Shown here one piece after another: positions 38,755-47,260 of a stretch of DNA of 64,000 nt. The stretch is from contig NZ_JACDUR010000009.1 in the NCBI RefSeq assembly GCF_013761175.1, positions 186,001 to 250,000 of the forward strand, read 5' to 3'. A model generated the notes under the pieces. That model did no database searches and was not told the DNA's origin. It worked only from the letters and a program-made list of their open reading frames with translations. Origin of the DNA: Nonomuraea soli (GTDB lineage Bacteria > Actinomycetota > Actinomycetes > Streptosporangiales > Streptosporangiaceae). The translations under genes and the position numbers were made by a program. Within the stretch, counting starts at the first letter, position 1. Every line of letters starts with the position of its first letter.

Positions 38755-39139
38755 GCCCGCAGCCTGACCGGCCACCGGGCAGGGGGTCTTGTACGAAACG
38801 CCCGCTGAGGGCTGCCGCTGCACGCTCTCGGCGGCGATGCCCTAGATGGGTGAGGTGGGCGAGGTGGGCGCGGTAGGCGCGATGGGCGCGGTAGGCGCGA
38901 TGGGCGCGGTAGGCGCGATGGGCGCGGTAGGCGCGGCGAGCGAGGTGGGCGCGGTGGGCGCAGCGGGCGAGAACGTGCGCACCTCAATGCGTCGATCACG
39001 CGCAGGTTGACGCCCCCGGCAGGAGGAGTCGCTCATCGAGCTCCTACGAACAACTAGCCATCGCGGCGGCTGAGAGTGGCCTCGCCCTGCGATGCCACCC
39101 ATAACCCCCCACCCCCGGCCGCACACCGCCGGACCGGAG
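38755..39139. other. Intergenic region dominated by a 9-bp tandem repeat
   Basis: 385 bp between the methyltransferase start and the ligA stop. The repeat at 38846-38971 fills a third of it. A 54-codon frame (38846-39010, plus strand) runs through the repeat but encodes only GAVGAM-like sequence and is not called. Confidence 0.5.
38846..38971. repeat. Minisatellite: fourteen 9-bp units (GTGGGCGCG/ATGGGCGCG/GTAGGCGCG)
   Basis: Alternating GTAGGCGCG and ATGGGCGCG units make an 18-bp higher-order period for the central copies; the ends are variant units such as GTGGGCGAG. The repeat is open on both strands. Confidence 0.9.
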
Positions 39140-41203
39140 CTACGGCAAGAACTCGCTCACCAGCTCGGCGAACTCCTCCGGGCTCACGACCCGCACCTGG
39201 AGCTGCTCGGCCTTGGCGCGCTTGGACCCCGCCTTCTCCCCCGCGACCAGCAGTGAGGTCTTGGCCGAGACGCTGGAGGAGGCCTTGCCGCCCGCCCGCT
39301 CGATCAGCTCGTTGACCTGGTTGCGCGACAGCTCCTCCAGCGGCCCCGACATCGCGCCGGTGACCACGACGGACATGCCCGACAGCGGCAGCTCCGGAGC
39401 CGACGTCGCGGATCCCGACGGGTCGACGCCGGGCTCGGTCATGGTGACCCCGGCGGCGACCAGCTTGTCGATGAGCGGCGCCAGCTCGGCGAGTTCGGCG
39501 ACGACGACCGGCGCCTTCTCGGGGCCGATGCCCTCGACCTGCTGGATGGCCAGGGCGTCGGCGGCGCGGATGGCCTCCATCGTGCCGAAGTGGCGGGCGA
39601 TGCGGCGGCTCATGGACCGGCCGGTGCCGCGTACGCCCAGCGCGCAGAAGACGCGGCTGAGCGGCTGGGCCTTGGCCCGCTCGAAGGCGGCCAGCAGGTT
39701 GTCGGTGCTGACCGCGCCCATGCGTTCCAGGCTGAGCAGCTGGTCCCGGGTGAGGTAGAACAGGTCGGCGAAGTCGGCGATCATCTCGGCGTCGAGGAGT
39801 TGCTTGATGCGGTTGTCGGCCAGGCCCTCGATGTCGAGCTGGTCGCGGCCGGCGGCGTAGCTGATGGAGGCGATGGCGCGGCAGGCGCGCCCGCGCACGC
39901 AGCGCCAGCGCTCCTGCGACATGTCGATGGCGTCGCCGCAGGAGGGACAGACGGAAGGGATCGGGATCGGCTGCTCGTCGCCGGTGCGCAGGTGCACCAC
40001 CGGCGCCTCGACGCGCGGGATCACGTCGCCCGCCTTGTAGACGGTGACGGAGTCGCCGAGCATCAGGCCGCGCCGGGTGATGTCGGCGACGTTGTGGAGG
40101 GTGGCGTAGGTGACGACGCTGCCGTCGAGCTCGACCGGCTCCAGTACGGCGCGCGGGGCGATGATGCCGGTGCGGCCGGTGTTCCACTCGACACCGACCA
40201 GCTTGGTGATCTTCTCGGTGGCGGGCAGCTTGTAGGCGACCGCCCAGCGCGGGGCGCGCGAGCTGAAGCCGGCCACGGCCTGGTCGGCCGCGAGGTCGCA
40301 CTTGACGACGATGCCGTCGATGCCGAACTCCAACTCGGGCCGGGCCGCGGCGATCTCGTCGACGCGCTTCTGGACCTGCTCCAGGGTCTCGGCGACGATG
40401 CCCGCGACCGGCGTCGCGTCGGTGGTCTGCACACCCTGGCCGGACACCCAGCCCATGACCTCGCTGTGCGGCAGCTCACGCAACCGCGTCGCCAGCTCGG
40501 AGGAGTCGTCGGGCGCGGGCAGCGCGCCGTACCCGAAGAAGGTCAGCTCGCAGACGTAGGGCCGCTCGCGGGTGCGCAGCGTGCCCGCGGCGGCGCTGCG
40601 CGGGTTGGCGAAGGTGGTGCCGTCGTGGGCCTGGCGCTTGGCGCACGCCTCGTCGAACTGGGCGGCGGTCATCATGACCTCGCCCCGCAGCTCGACCGTG
40701 ACCGTGTCGGCCAGCCGGTCGGGCAGGCCGACGATGGTGCCCATCGCGTGGCTGACGTCTTCGCCCGCGACGCCGTCGCCGCGGGTGACAAGCTGGACCA
40801 GCCGCCCGCGGCGGTAGCGGGCCGAGATGGCCAGGCCGTCGAGCTTGGGCTCCACACTCCACGCGGTGACCGGACGGCCGATGCGCCGCTCCAGCGAGGC
40901 CGCCCAGTCGGCCAGCTGGTCGGCGCCGAACACGTTGTCGAGGCTGAGCATCGGCACGGTGTGGGGCACGTCGCCGACCACCGCGCCGCCCGCGACCTTG
41001 CCGGTCGGCGACTGCGGCAGGACCTGGTCGGGATGCTCGCCCTCGTAGGCCTCGATGCCGCGCACGAGGCGGTCGTAGGCGTCGTCGTCGAGCGTCGAGG
41101 TGCCGTCGGCGTAGTAGGCCGCCGCGGAGTCGAGGGCGAGCTGAACCGCCTCGGCGTAGGCGGTCTCGTCGGCGATCACAGTGCTGGGAGGCGCGTCCGT
41201 CAT
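39140..41203 (-). CDS. ligA: NAD-dependent DNA ligase LigA
   Basis: 687 residues, full length. Lys120 in SVEPKLDG is adenylylated; GDGVAGEDVS, LRGEVMM and GIDGIVVKCDL are nucleotidyltransferase motifs; OB-fold motif NTGRTGIIAPRAVLEPV follows. The zinc finger is CPSCGD with CVRGRACR, then tandem HhH motifs and a C-terminal BRCT domain (GMSVVVTGAMSG). It seals nicks in replication and repair with NAD+. Stand-alone gene. Confidence 0.95.
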   Translation of the reverse strand: MTDAPPSTVIADETAYAEAVQLALDSAAAYYADGTSTLDDDAYDRLVRGIEAYEGEHPDQVLPQSPTGKVAGGAVVGDVPHTVPMLSLDNVFGADQLADWAASLERRIGRPVTAWSVEPKLDGLAISARYRRGRLVQLVTRGDGVAGEDVSHAMGTIVGLPDRLADTVTVELRGEVMMTAAQFDEACAKRQAHDGTTFANPRSAAAGTLRTRERPYVCELTFFGYGALPAPDDSSELATRLRELPHSEVMGWVSGQGVQTTDATPVAGIVAETLEQVQKRVDEIAAARPELEFGIDGIVVKCDLAADQAVAGFSSRAPRWAVAYKLPATEKITKLVGVEWNTGRTGIIAPRAVLEPVELDGSVVTYATLHNVADITRRGLMLGDSVTVYKAGDVIPRVEAPVVHLRTGDEQPIPIPSVCPSCGDAIDMSQERWRCVRGRACRAIASISYAAGRDQLDIEGLADNRIKQLLDAEMIADFADLFYLTRDQLLSLERMGAVSTDNLLAAFERAKAQPLSRVFCALGVRGTGRSMSRRIARHFGTMEAIRAADALAIQQVEGIGPEKAPVVVAELAELAPLIDKLVAAGVTMTEPGVDPSGSATSAPELPLSGMSVVVTGAMSGPLEELSRNQVNELIERAGGKASSSVSAKTSLLVAGEKAGSKRAKAEQLQVRVVSPEEFAELVSEFLP

Positions 41204-41312
41204 AAGGCCATCATGCCTGGTGGCACCGACAATTCCGGCTCACAGGCCGAGGGCGGGCAGGGACGGCCGGCGGTCGCCGGGTTGGCGAATCGAGCAGGCC
41301 GGCCGACGCGAC

Positions 41313-41396
41313 GACCAAGAGGGCGGGCGCGGTAACCGACAGGACGAGCACGACGGCCAAGAGGGCGAGCGCGATACCCGACAGGACGAGCGCGAC
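41313..41396. repeat. Two imperfect 42-bp direct repeats
   Basis: Copies at 41313-41354 and 41355-41396 share CAAGAGGGCG, CCCGACAGGACGAGC (CCGACAGGACGAGC in both) and CGAC ends. They lie between ligA and the heptanucleotide array, with no gene in the interval. Confidence 0.75.
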
Positions 41397-41420
41397 GGCC
41401 CACGCGCCCGCCGGCCGTAC

Positions 41421-41483
41421 GGCTAACGGCTAACGGCTAACGGCTAACGGCTAACGGCTAACGGCTAACGGCTAACGGCTAAC
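41421..41483. repeat. Nine exact tandem copies of the heptamer GGCTAAC
   Basis: Perfect 7-bp units from 41421 to 41483. The last unit holds the stop codon (TAG, 41479-41481 on the minus strand) of the VOC gene, so the array grows directly from the gene end. Read on the minus strand the unit is GTTAGCC. Confidence 0.95.
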
Positions 41484-41838
41484 GGCACAGGCAGAACGGG
41501 TGCCCCGCCGGGTCGACGAAGACGCGCCACTCGTCATCCTCGCTCGGCTGGACCTCGTGCTTGCGCGCCCCAAGCTCCAGCGCCCGCTTCTCAGCCTCCT
41601 CCATGTCATCCACCGCGAGGTCGAGGTGGAACTGCTGCGGCCGCTCGTCGTCCGGCCAGTCCGGCGGCCGGTGTCCAAGCACCTGCTGGAAGGCCAGGCG
41701 CATGGAGCCGTCGGACACCACGGCCCACTCGGCGTCGCCCGTGAGCTTCCAGCCGAGCAGATCGGCGTAGAACCGCCCCAGGGCGAGGGTGTCCGGGCAG
41801 TCGAGCACCGTGCTACGGAAACGTACGATTCCCGGCAT
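41479..41838 (-). CDS. VOC (glyoxalase/bleomycin-resistance-like) family protein
   Basis: 119 residues. IVRFRSTVLDCPDTLALGRFY opens the first beta-alpha-beta module (trimmed: VLDCPDTLALGRFYADLLGW) and QFHLDLAVDDMEEAEKRALELGA the second; FVDPAGHPFCLCR is the typical end. Small VOC proteins of this kind often have unknown substrates. It diverges from the thioredoxin-fold gene 14 bp away. Its stop lies in the GGCTAAC array. Confidence 0.87.
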   Translation of the reverse strand: MPGIVRFRSTVLDCPDTLALGRFYADLLGWKLTGDAEWAVVSDGSMRLAFQQVLGHRPPDWPDDERPQQFHLDLAVDDMEEAEKRALELGARKHEVQPSEDDEWRVFVDPAGHPFCLCR

Positions 41839-41852
41839 GATTGACTCCTCTC

Positions 41853-42416
41853 ATGGCTGTCAATTCCTTCATGGTCCCCCTCGGCACGCCCGCCCCCGAC
41901 TTCCATCTGACGGCGATCGACGGCGGCAGCGTGAGCCTGTCCGATCTCAAGGGCTCACCGGCCACTTTGATCATCTTCCTGTCGAACCACTGCCCCTACG
42001 TCAAGCGCATCGAGAACGGCCTGGGACAGCTGGCGGCCGACTACGGCTCGCGTGTCTCGGTGGTCGCCATCTGCAGCAACGACCACGTCCGCTACCCGGA
42101 CGACGACGCCACACACCTGGCGGAGCAGGCCAGGCGTGCCGGATTCGGCTTCCCGTACCTCCTGGACGACACCCAGGAGGTGGCCAAGGCCTACCGGGCG
42201 GCGTGCACGCCCGACTTCTTCCTCTACGACGCCGACCTCAGGCTCGCCTATCGCGGCGAGTTCGACGACGCGCGGCCGTCCAACGACGTGCCGGTGACCG
42301 GAGCGTCCCTGCGCGCGGCGATCGACGCGCTGCTGGAGGGCCGTCCGGTCGGGGGGCCGCAGAACCCGTCACTCGGTTGCGGCATCAAGTGGAAGCCGGG
42401 CAACGAGCCCGCCTGA
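41853..42416 (+). CDS. Thioredoxin-fold protein, AhpC/TSA-like
   Basis: 187 residues from ATG 41853; TTG 41841 is an in-frame alternative. PLGTPAPDFHLTAIDGGSVSLSDLKG and LIIFLSNHCPYVKRIE are the peroxiredoxin/thioredoxin start with a single active-site Cys (CPYVK rather than CxxC). ACTPDFFLYDADLRLAYRG is the cis-Pro region. Family members are hydroperoxide-reducing or redox-partner proteins of uncertain role. Its 3' end overlaps the convergent small gene by 48 bp. Confidence 0.87.
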   Translation: MAVNSFMVPLGTPAPDFHLTAIDGGSVSLSDLKGSPATLIIFLSNHCPYVKRIENGLGQLAADYGSRVSVVAICSNDHVRYPDDDATHLAEQARRAGFGFPYLLDDTQEVAKAYRAACTPDFFLYDADLRLAYRGEFDDARPSNDVPVTGASLRAAIDALLEGRPVGGPQNPSLGCGIKWKPGNEPA

Positions 42417-42710
42417 CAACGCCAGGACCAGCTCCGAAGGCTCGGCGCCCTGCCATTCGGCGACCAGCCGTCTGCCCCGCTCGTCCGGTTCGAAGGGATC
42501 GCGGCCCAGCGGCCCGAACCTGCCGGCGTCCTCCAGCTGCTGGACGAGCGGGTCGTCCTCGGGCAGCCTCTCGGCGTAGCAGGCCGCGTCCAGCAGGGCC
42601 AGCGCGCGGCGCGCGTTGCGGCCCTCGTCGTTCGGCTCGACCCGGTCGAGGCTGCGCCGTGCCTGTCCGCGCAGGTAGTCGGCCAGCAGTTGGGTCCTAC
42701 TGATACTCAC
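42369..42710 (-). CDS. Conserved hypothetical small protein
   Basis: 113 residues, acidic helical protein: QLLADYLRGQARRSLDRVEP, ARRALALLDAACYAERLPEDDPLV and DPFEPDERGRRLVAEW. No known motif. Overlap with the convergent redox gene is 48 bp, but amino-acid composition is sensible over the whole frame. Function unknown. Confidence 0.55.
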   Translation of the reverse strand: MSISRTQLLADYLRGQARRSLDRVEPNDEGRNARRALALLDAACYAERLPEDDPLVQQLEDAGRFGPLGRDPFEPDERGRRLVAEWQGAEPSELVLALSGGLVARLPLDAATE

Positions 42711-42794
42711 GGCAACATATCTTCACGCAAAGTGACGTGCGATGGCGGCTGGATGGAAAAGATGGAACCCGGAAACCAGCAGGAAACCGGCGTG

Positions 42795-43304
42795 ATGGAT
42801 GATTTAGCCATGACCGCTTTCGACGACCTGCTGGCCGCCAACGCGGACTACGCGCGCGACTTCCTCGACTCGGGCCTTCCTGGGAAGGCCGCACGGGGCC
42901 TGGCCGTGGTCACCTGCATGGACTCCCGCATCGACCCGCTCGGCCTCCTCGGGCTCAAGCCCGGCGACGCCAAGATCCTGCGCAACGCCGGCGCCAGGGT
43001 CACCGACGACGTGCTGCGTACGCTCGTCCTGGCCGTCTACCTGCTCGGCGTCGAGCGGGTGCTGGTGATGCCGCACACCGACTGCGGCATGGCCAAGGTC
43101 TCCGACTCCGACGTGTACGAGCTGACCCAGAGCCATGGGGTCGACACGCGGAGCCTGGAGTTCCACACCGTGCCCGACCAGCACGCCGCCCTCCTGCACG
43201 ACCTCACCCGCATCCGCACCAGCCCCTTCCTGCCGAAGGACATGCCGGTCGGCGGCGCGATCTACGACGTGCGCACCGGGAAGCTGCTTCCGGTGGACGT
43301 CTGA
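42795..43304 (+). CDS. Beta-class carbonic anhydrase
   Basis: 169 residues from ATG 42795; ATG 42810 is an alternative. Zinc ligands are Cys in VTCMDSRIDP, His and Cys in HTDCGM; the Asp-Arg dyad of MDSR is intact. It hydrates CO2 to bicarbonate in the cytoplasm. Short actinobacterial beta-CAs of this size are common. It ends against the convergent histidine kinase stop with no gap. Confidence 0.9.
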   Translation: MDDLAMTAFDDLLAANADYARDFLDSGLPGKAARGLAVVTCMDSRIDPLGLLGLKPGDAKILRNAGARVTDDVLRTLVLAVYLLGVERVLVMPHTDCGMAKVSDSDVYELTQSHGVDTRSLEFHTVPDQHAALLHDLTRIRTSPFLPKDMPVGGAIYDVRTGKLLPVDV

Positions 43305-44681
43305 TCACTCGGGCCAGGCCGGGAGCCGCAGCACGAAGCAGGCTCCCGGCCCTTGCTCCGCGACCTCCAGGGTGCCGCCGTGAGCGTGGGCGATGCGGCG
43401 GGCGATCGGCAGGCCGAGTCCGGTGCCGTTCCTGTCGCGGCCGCGGGAGGCCGCCAGCCTGACGAAACGCTGGAAGATCCGCTCCCGGTCCTCGGGCGCG
43501 ATCCCGGCGCCGTCGTCGGAGACGGACAGGACGGCCTGGCCCTGCTCCCGCCCCGCCCTGACGGTGATCACGCTCCGGGCGTGGCGCTCGGCGTTGTCGA
43601 GGAGGTTGCTCAGCAGCCGGGCCAGATGCACCTCGTCCCCGTCGACCGTCACCTCGGCCAAGGCGCGGCGCACCTCCACGCGCCGCGTCCTGGCCGCCAG
43701 CTCTCGCCGGACCAGGGATGACAGCTCGACGGGTTCGCGGGCTCCGCCGTCCTCCGCCTCGAGCCTGGCCAGGTGCAGCAGGTCGGCGACGATCGCGTGC
43801 AGGCGCGTGAGTCCGGCCCGCATGGCCTCGCCCGAGGTCACCCAGTCGACGTCCTCCGGATGGTCCAGGGCGTCCTCGAGTTCGAGTTGCATGGCGGCGA
43901 TCGGGGCGCGCAGGTCGTGGGAGACGTCGGCGGTGAACCGGCGTTGCCGCTCGACCGCCTCCTCCAGCCGGTCGAGGGTCGCGTTGACCGTCGTGGCCAG
44001 CCGCCCGACCTCGTCGCGGCCCGCCTCGGGCACCCGGCGGGACAGATCGGTCACGGTGATCTCGGCCAGGTCGCGGCGGATCGCCTCGACCCCGCGCAGC
44101 CGCCGTCCCAGCCACCACCAGACGGTCGAGCCGCTGATCGCGGCGACCAGGGCCGTCCAGAGGGCCAGCGCCGCGACGAGCGCGCCGCTGATGTACGGCG
44201 GAGGCACGGGCGAGAAGGTGTAGAGGCTCACCGTCCTCCCCGCGAACGGGATCCGCTGCGCGTCGACCTCCAGGGCAGAGGCGGGATAGAACGCCGAGGG
44301 AGCCAGCTCGAAGGTACGGGTGTCGGCCGTGGGCCGCCGGCCGCGGCCGGGAACACCCGAGAAGGCGGCCTTGCCGCGCAGTTCGGGACTGGCGGCGAGC
44401 ACCTTCCCCGAGTCGTCGACGATCTGGGCGAACGACCGGTAGGCGCGCAGCCGCAGGTCGAGCGTGCGTCCGTGGCTGATCCTCTCGAGCACGGACGTCG
44501 AGGCGCGCACGCCGTCACGTACGGCCTCGGCCACCATCTCGTGACGCGCGCCCTGGACGAAGACCGCGCACAGGACCAGGCAGGCGACGGCCATGACCGC
44601 CGCCGCCAGGACGGCCGCCTGAGCTCTGATACTTCGTTTCACAGCCGCAGGATGCCCGAGCGAGAAGCCAATTCCAGTCAT
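43305..44681 (-). CDS. OmpR-type sensor histidine kinase, no adjacent regulator
   Basis: 458 residues. Membrane helices at about 20-42 and 164-188 enclose a 120-residue extracellular sensor. HAMP follows; HisKA has His255 in ADVSHDLRAPI; the ATPase domain has NLLDNAERHA, SDDGAGI and GTGLGLPIARRI. All catalytic boxes are intact. No OmpR-class response regulator lies on either side: the next gene upstream is a divergent NarL-type kinase. Its partner must be elsewhere. Confidence 0.9.
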   Translation of the reverse strand: MTGIGFSLGHPAAVKRSIRAQAAVLAAAVMAVACLVLCAVFVQGARHEMVAEAVRDGVRASTSVLERISHGRTLDLRLRAYRSFAQIVDDSGKVLAASPELRGKAAFSGVPGRGRRPTADTRTFELAPSAFYPASALEVDAQRIPFAGRTVSLYTFSPVPPPYISGALVAALALWTALVAAISGSTVWWWLGRRLRGVEAIRRDLAEITVTDLSRRVPEAGRDEVGRLATTVNATLDRLEEAVERQRRFTADVSHDLRAPIAAMQLELEDALDHPEDVDWVTSGEAMRAGLTRLHAIVADLLHLARLEAEDGGAREPVELSSLVRRELAARTRRVEVRRALAEVTVDGDEVHLARLLSNLLDNAERHARSVITVRAGREQGQAVLSVSDDGAGIAPEDRERIFQRFVRLAASRGRDRNGTGLGLPIARRIAHAHGGTLEVAEQGPGACFVLRLPAWPE

Positions 44682-44729
44682 CCGAATATCTACTTACTGC
44701 TACGACTAAAGTCGGATCCCGCTGGAAAA

Positions 44730-45851
44730 ATGATCACTATGGCGACGCGGATACGGTGGTTGCCACGGCCGCTCGATGTGCTGCTGTCTGCCGGATGCGT
44801 CATGTTCAGCCTGGTCGAGACCCTCAATCCGAGCGCTGACGCTCTCGTCGGCGGCGGCTGGGGCCTTGTCCTCGTCTCGGCGGCGGCCGTGGTGCTGCTC
44901 TTCCGGCGGCGCTGGCCGCTCACCGTCGCCGTGATCTCCAGCGCCGTCTACGCGGTCGCCTACGGACCCCCGATCCTCATCCTCGGCCTGTTCTCCGCCG
45001 GGCGCTACACCGGCTCCGTGTCCAGGGTGTCGGCGATCGCGGCGTTCGCGATCGTCCTCGACCTGGCGGTGTGGAGCACCTACCCGTCGATCGTGCCGCT
45101 CTCCGCGGAACTGCTGTACACGGTCACCTTCGTGGTGGCCGCCGCGGCCGGGGGGATCGTCTCCTGGCGGTACGTGGCCGCCACCCACGAGCGGGAGGAG
45201 GCGCTGCGGGCCGAGCGGGAACGCATGGTCGCCCTCGCCAGAGGAGAGGAGCGCGAGCGCATGGCCGAGGAGGTGCGCGACGTGGTCGCCCACAAGGTGA
45301 GCCTCATGGTCGTGGACGCCGGAGCGCTCGAGGTGTCGGCCGCCAGGGGCACCGGGTGGGTCACCCAGATGGCCGGCCGGATCAGGCACACCGGCCAGGA
45401 CGCGCTGACGGAGCTGCGTCAGTTCGCGGGCACGCTCGGCACGGGACCCGCGCCGCTCTCACCCCAGCTGGGCATCGGTGACATCGAGGCGACGGTGGAG
45501 CGGCTGCGCGGGTCAGGGCTGAGCGTCGGCCTCCGCACGGCCGGCGAGGCGCGGACGGTGCCGCCCATGGTCGAGCGCGCCGCCTACCGCGTCGTCGCGG
45601 AGGGGTGCTCGAACATCCTGATCCATCAGCCTCACACCCACGTCGAGGTCGTCCTCTCCTACGAGCCGGACCACCTCGTCGTCGCGGTCGTCCACACCAA
45701 TCCCCGGCCACGGCCCCGGCGGGACGGGGCCTGGCTGGCCGCACTCGCCGAACGGGTGTCTCTCGTCGGCGGCACCTTCCGGACCGTCCGGCGGCCTGAC
45801 CGCGGTCTCGGCATCGAGGCGACCTTTCCGTACAGGAGGACTCCGTCATGA
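44730..45851 (+). CDS. NarL-type sensor kinase homologue with degenerate H-box and ATP site
   Basis: 373 residues, several membrane helices in residues 18-150. The dimerisation motif reads ERMAEEVRDVVAHKVSLM: the phospho-accepting His of the usual ELHDVVAH is Arg183. The N-box keeps an Asn (CSNILIHQP), but the DNGxG box is replaced by HTNPRPRPRR and the GL.G lid is short. So it probably cannot autophosphorylate. It overlaps the response regulator gene by ATGA, which places it as that regulator's partner. Confidence 0.85.
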   Translation: MITMATRIRWLPRPLDVLLSAGCVMFSLVETLNPSADALVGGGWGLVLVSAAAVVLLFRRRWPLTVAVISSAVYAVAYGPPILILGLFSAGRYTGSVSRVSAIAAFAIVLDLAVWSTYPSIVPLSAELLYTVTFVVAAAAGGIVSWRYVAATHEREEALRAERERMVALARGEERERMAEEVRDVVAHKVSLMVVDAGALEVSAARGTGWVTQMAGRIRHTGQDALTELRQFAGTLGTGPAPLSPQLGIGDIEATVERLRGSGLSVGLRTAGEARTVPPMVERAAYRVVAEGCSNILIHQPHTHVEVVLSYEPDHLVVAVVHTNPRPRPRRDGAWLAALAERVSLVGGTFRTVRRPDRGLGIEATFPYRRTPS

Positions 45852-46495
45852 TCCGCTTGCTGCTCGTGGACGACGAGGCGCTGGTCCGTCACGGGCTGCG
45901 CACCATCCTGGAGTCCGATCCCGACATCGTGGTCGTGGACGAGGCGACCGACGGGGTGGAGGCCGTCGAGCTGGCCTACCGCCACCGGCCAGACATCGTG
46001 CTCACCGACATCCGCATGCCCAGGGCGGACGGCCTGGCCACCACCCGCGAACTGACCCGGCTGCCGAATCCGCCGAAGGTGATCGTGCTGACCACCTTCG
46101 GCCTCGACGAATACATCTACGGCGCGCTGAAAGCGGGAGCGGTCGGTTTCCTGCTGAAGGACACGCCGCCCGCCGACCTCATCCAGGGGGTCAAGACCGT
46201 CGCCGAGGGCAATGCGATGCTCTCGCCGTGCGTGACGATGCGCGTCATCAACGAATTCGCCGACCAGCCGGCCACCGAGGTGCCGGAGGACATCCTCCGG
46301 CGTTTCGACACCCTCACGGAACGGGAGCGCGAGGTGCTGCGGCTCGTCACACGAGGGCTGGCCAACTCCGACATCGCCCAGGAGCTCTTCATGAGCGAGG
46401 CGACCGTGAAGACGCACGTCAGCCACGTGCTGAACAAACTCGGCGTGGGCAATCGGGTGCAGGCCGCGATCTGGTCGTACCGCCTCGGCGTGTGA
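45848..46495 (+). CDS. NarL/LuxR-type response regulator
   Basis: 215 residues. Receiver with LLLVDDEALVRHGL, phosphorylatable Asp in VLTDIRMPRADG, Thr in VLTTFG and Lys in FLLKDTPP; LuxR HTH with LTEREREVLRLVTRGLANSDI and EATVKTHVSHVLNKLGV. All phospho-transfer residues are intact, in contrast to its kinase-like neighbour. Probably controls nearby genes, including the ABC-like gene downstream; this is inference. Confidence 0.92.
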   Translation: MIRLLLVDDEALVRHGLRTILESDPDIVVVDEATDGVEAVELAYRHRPDIVLTDIRMPRADGLATTRELTRLPNPPKVIVLTTFGLDEYIYGALKAGAVGFLLKDTPPADLIQGVKTVAEGNAMLSPCVTMRVINEFADQPATEVPEDILRRFDTLTEREREVLRLVTRGLANSDIAQELFMSEATVKTHVSHVLNKLGVGNRVQAAIWSYRLGV

Positions 46496-46570
46496 CTACG
46501 ACTTTCGATGGAGGCCGCAATACCCGGTCGGCCGAGCCGTACGGCCGCAGGCGGGTGATTGTCTTGTCCC

Positions 46571-47260
46571 ATGCTCTTCAGAAAGCCCCGCCCATCGACG
46601 GGAATCACGGTGACGTACGGCTCGGTCGTCGCGCTCAACGACGTCACCGCCGATGTCCGCGACGGCGAGCTGACCGCGGTCATCGGCAACGGATCGGCGG
46701 GCAAGAGCACCTTCCTGCGATGCCTGGCCGGACTCGAGTCCCCTGGCAGCCGGCCCGGCAGGAACACGATCCTGGTGGCGGGGACGCGGCAGCTTGCTCC
46801 CGAGCGCACCGTCGCGGAGTGTCTGCCCGGCACGGACGATCCCGCGTGGCGGGAGCGGATCCTGGCGATCGCGGGCCTGGGCGGCAAACTGGACAGGACC
46901 GCGGGATCGCTCGGCGAGTTCGACCGGCGGTCCCTGGCGATCGCCCGGGCGCTGTGCACACGCCCCGGCCTGCTGGCCGTGGACCTGCCAGGATCAGCGG
47001 CGCTCTTCGCCATGCTGGCGCGCTACGTGCGGGAGCTGGGCTGCACCATCGTCTTCGCCGCCCGCGAGGCGGCCGCGGCGCGGCCCGCCGACCGCGCGAT
47101 CCTCCTGGATCTGGGCGACCAGGTGGGCGATCTCGCCCGGCCCACCCGCCGCGCGGTCGCCCGGCGCCTGGACCGCGCCTCCCGCACCCCGAGCATCTCC
47201 TGGATGAAGGGGGGACATGCCGGGCGGCAGCCCCGAAAACTACTGCCTGTACATATATGA
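46571..47260 (+). CDS. Degenerate ABC-type ATPase-like protein
   Basis: 229 residues from ATG 46571; TTG 46559 is in frame. ITVTYGSVVALNDVTADVRDGE then Walker A GNGSAGKST at 39-47 is recognisable. The signature is LGEFDRRSLAIARAL instead of LSGGQ; Walker B ends LLAVDLPGSA with Leu139 in place of the catalytic Glu; the H-loop His is missing (VFAAREA). No permease is adjacent. Likely a non-transport or inactive paralogue. It is coupled to the GDPD gene (44-bp overlap). Confidence 0.78.
   Translation: MLFRKPRPSTGITVTYGSVVALNDVTADVRDGELTAVIGNGSAGKSTFLRCLAGLESPGSRPGRNTILVAGTRQLAPERTVAECLPGTDDPAWRERILAIAGLGGKLDRTAGSLGEFDRRSLAIARALCTRPGLLAVDLPGSAALFAMLARYVRELGCTIVFAAREAAAARPADRAILLDLGDQVGDLARPTRRAVARRLDRASRTPSISWMKGGHAGRQPRKLLPVHI

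Noticed and set aside
38846..39010. 54-residue plus-strand peptide gene
   Set aside because: Consists of the minisatellite only, no ribosome binding site, equally open on the other strand.
41421..41483. CRISPR array
   Set aside because: Units are only 7 bp and directly adjacent, with no spacers and no cas genes.
44730..45851. Ordinary active histidine kinase
   Set aside because: H-box His and ATP-binding G1 box are both missing on direct reading of the codons.
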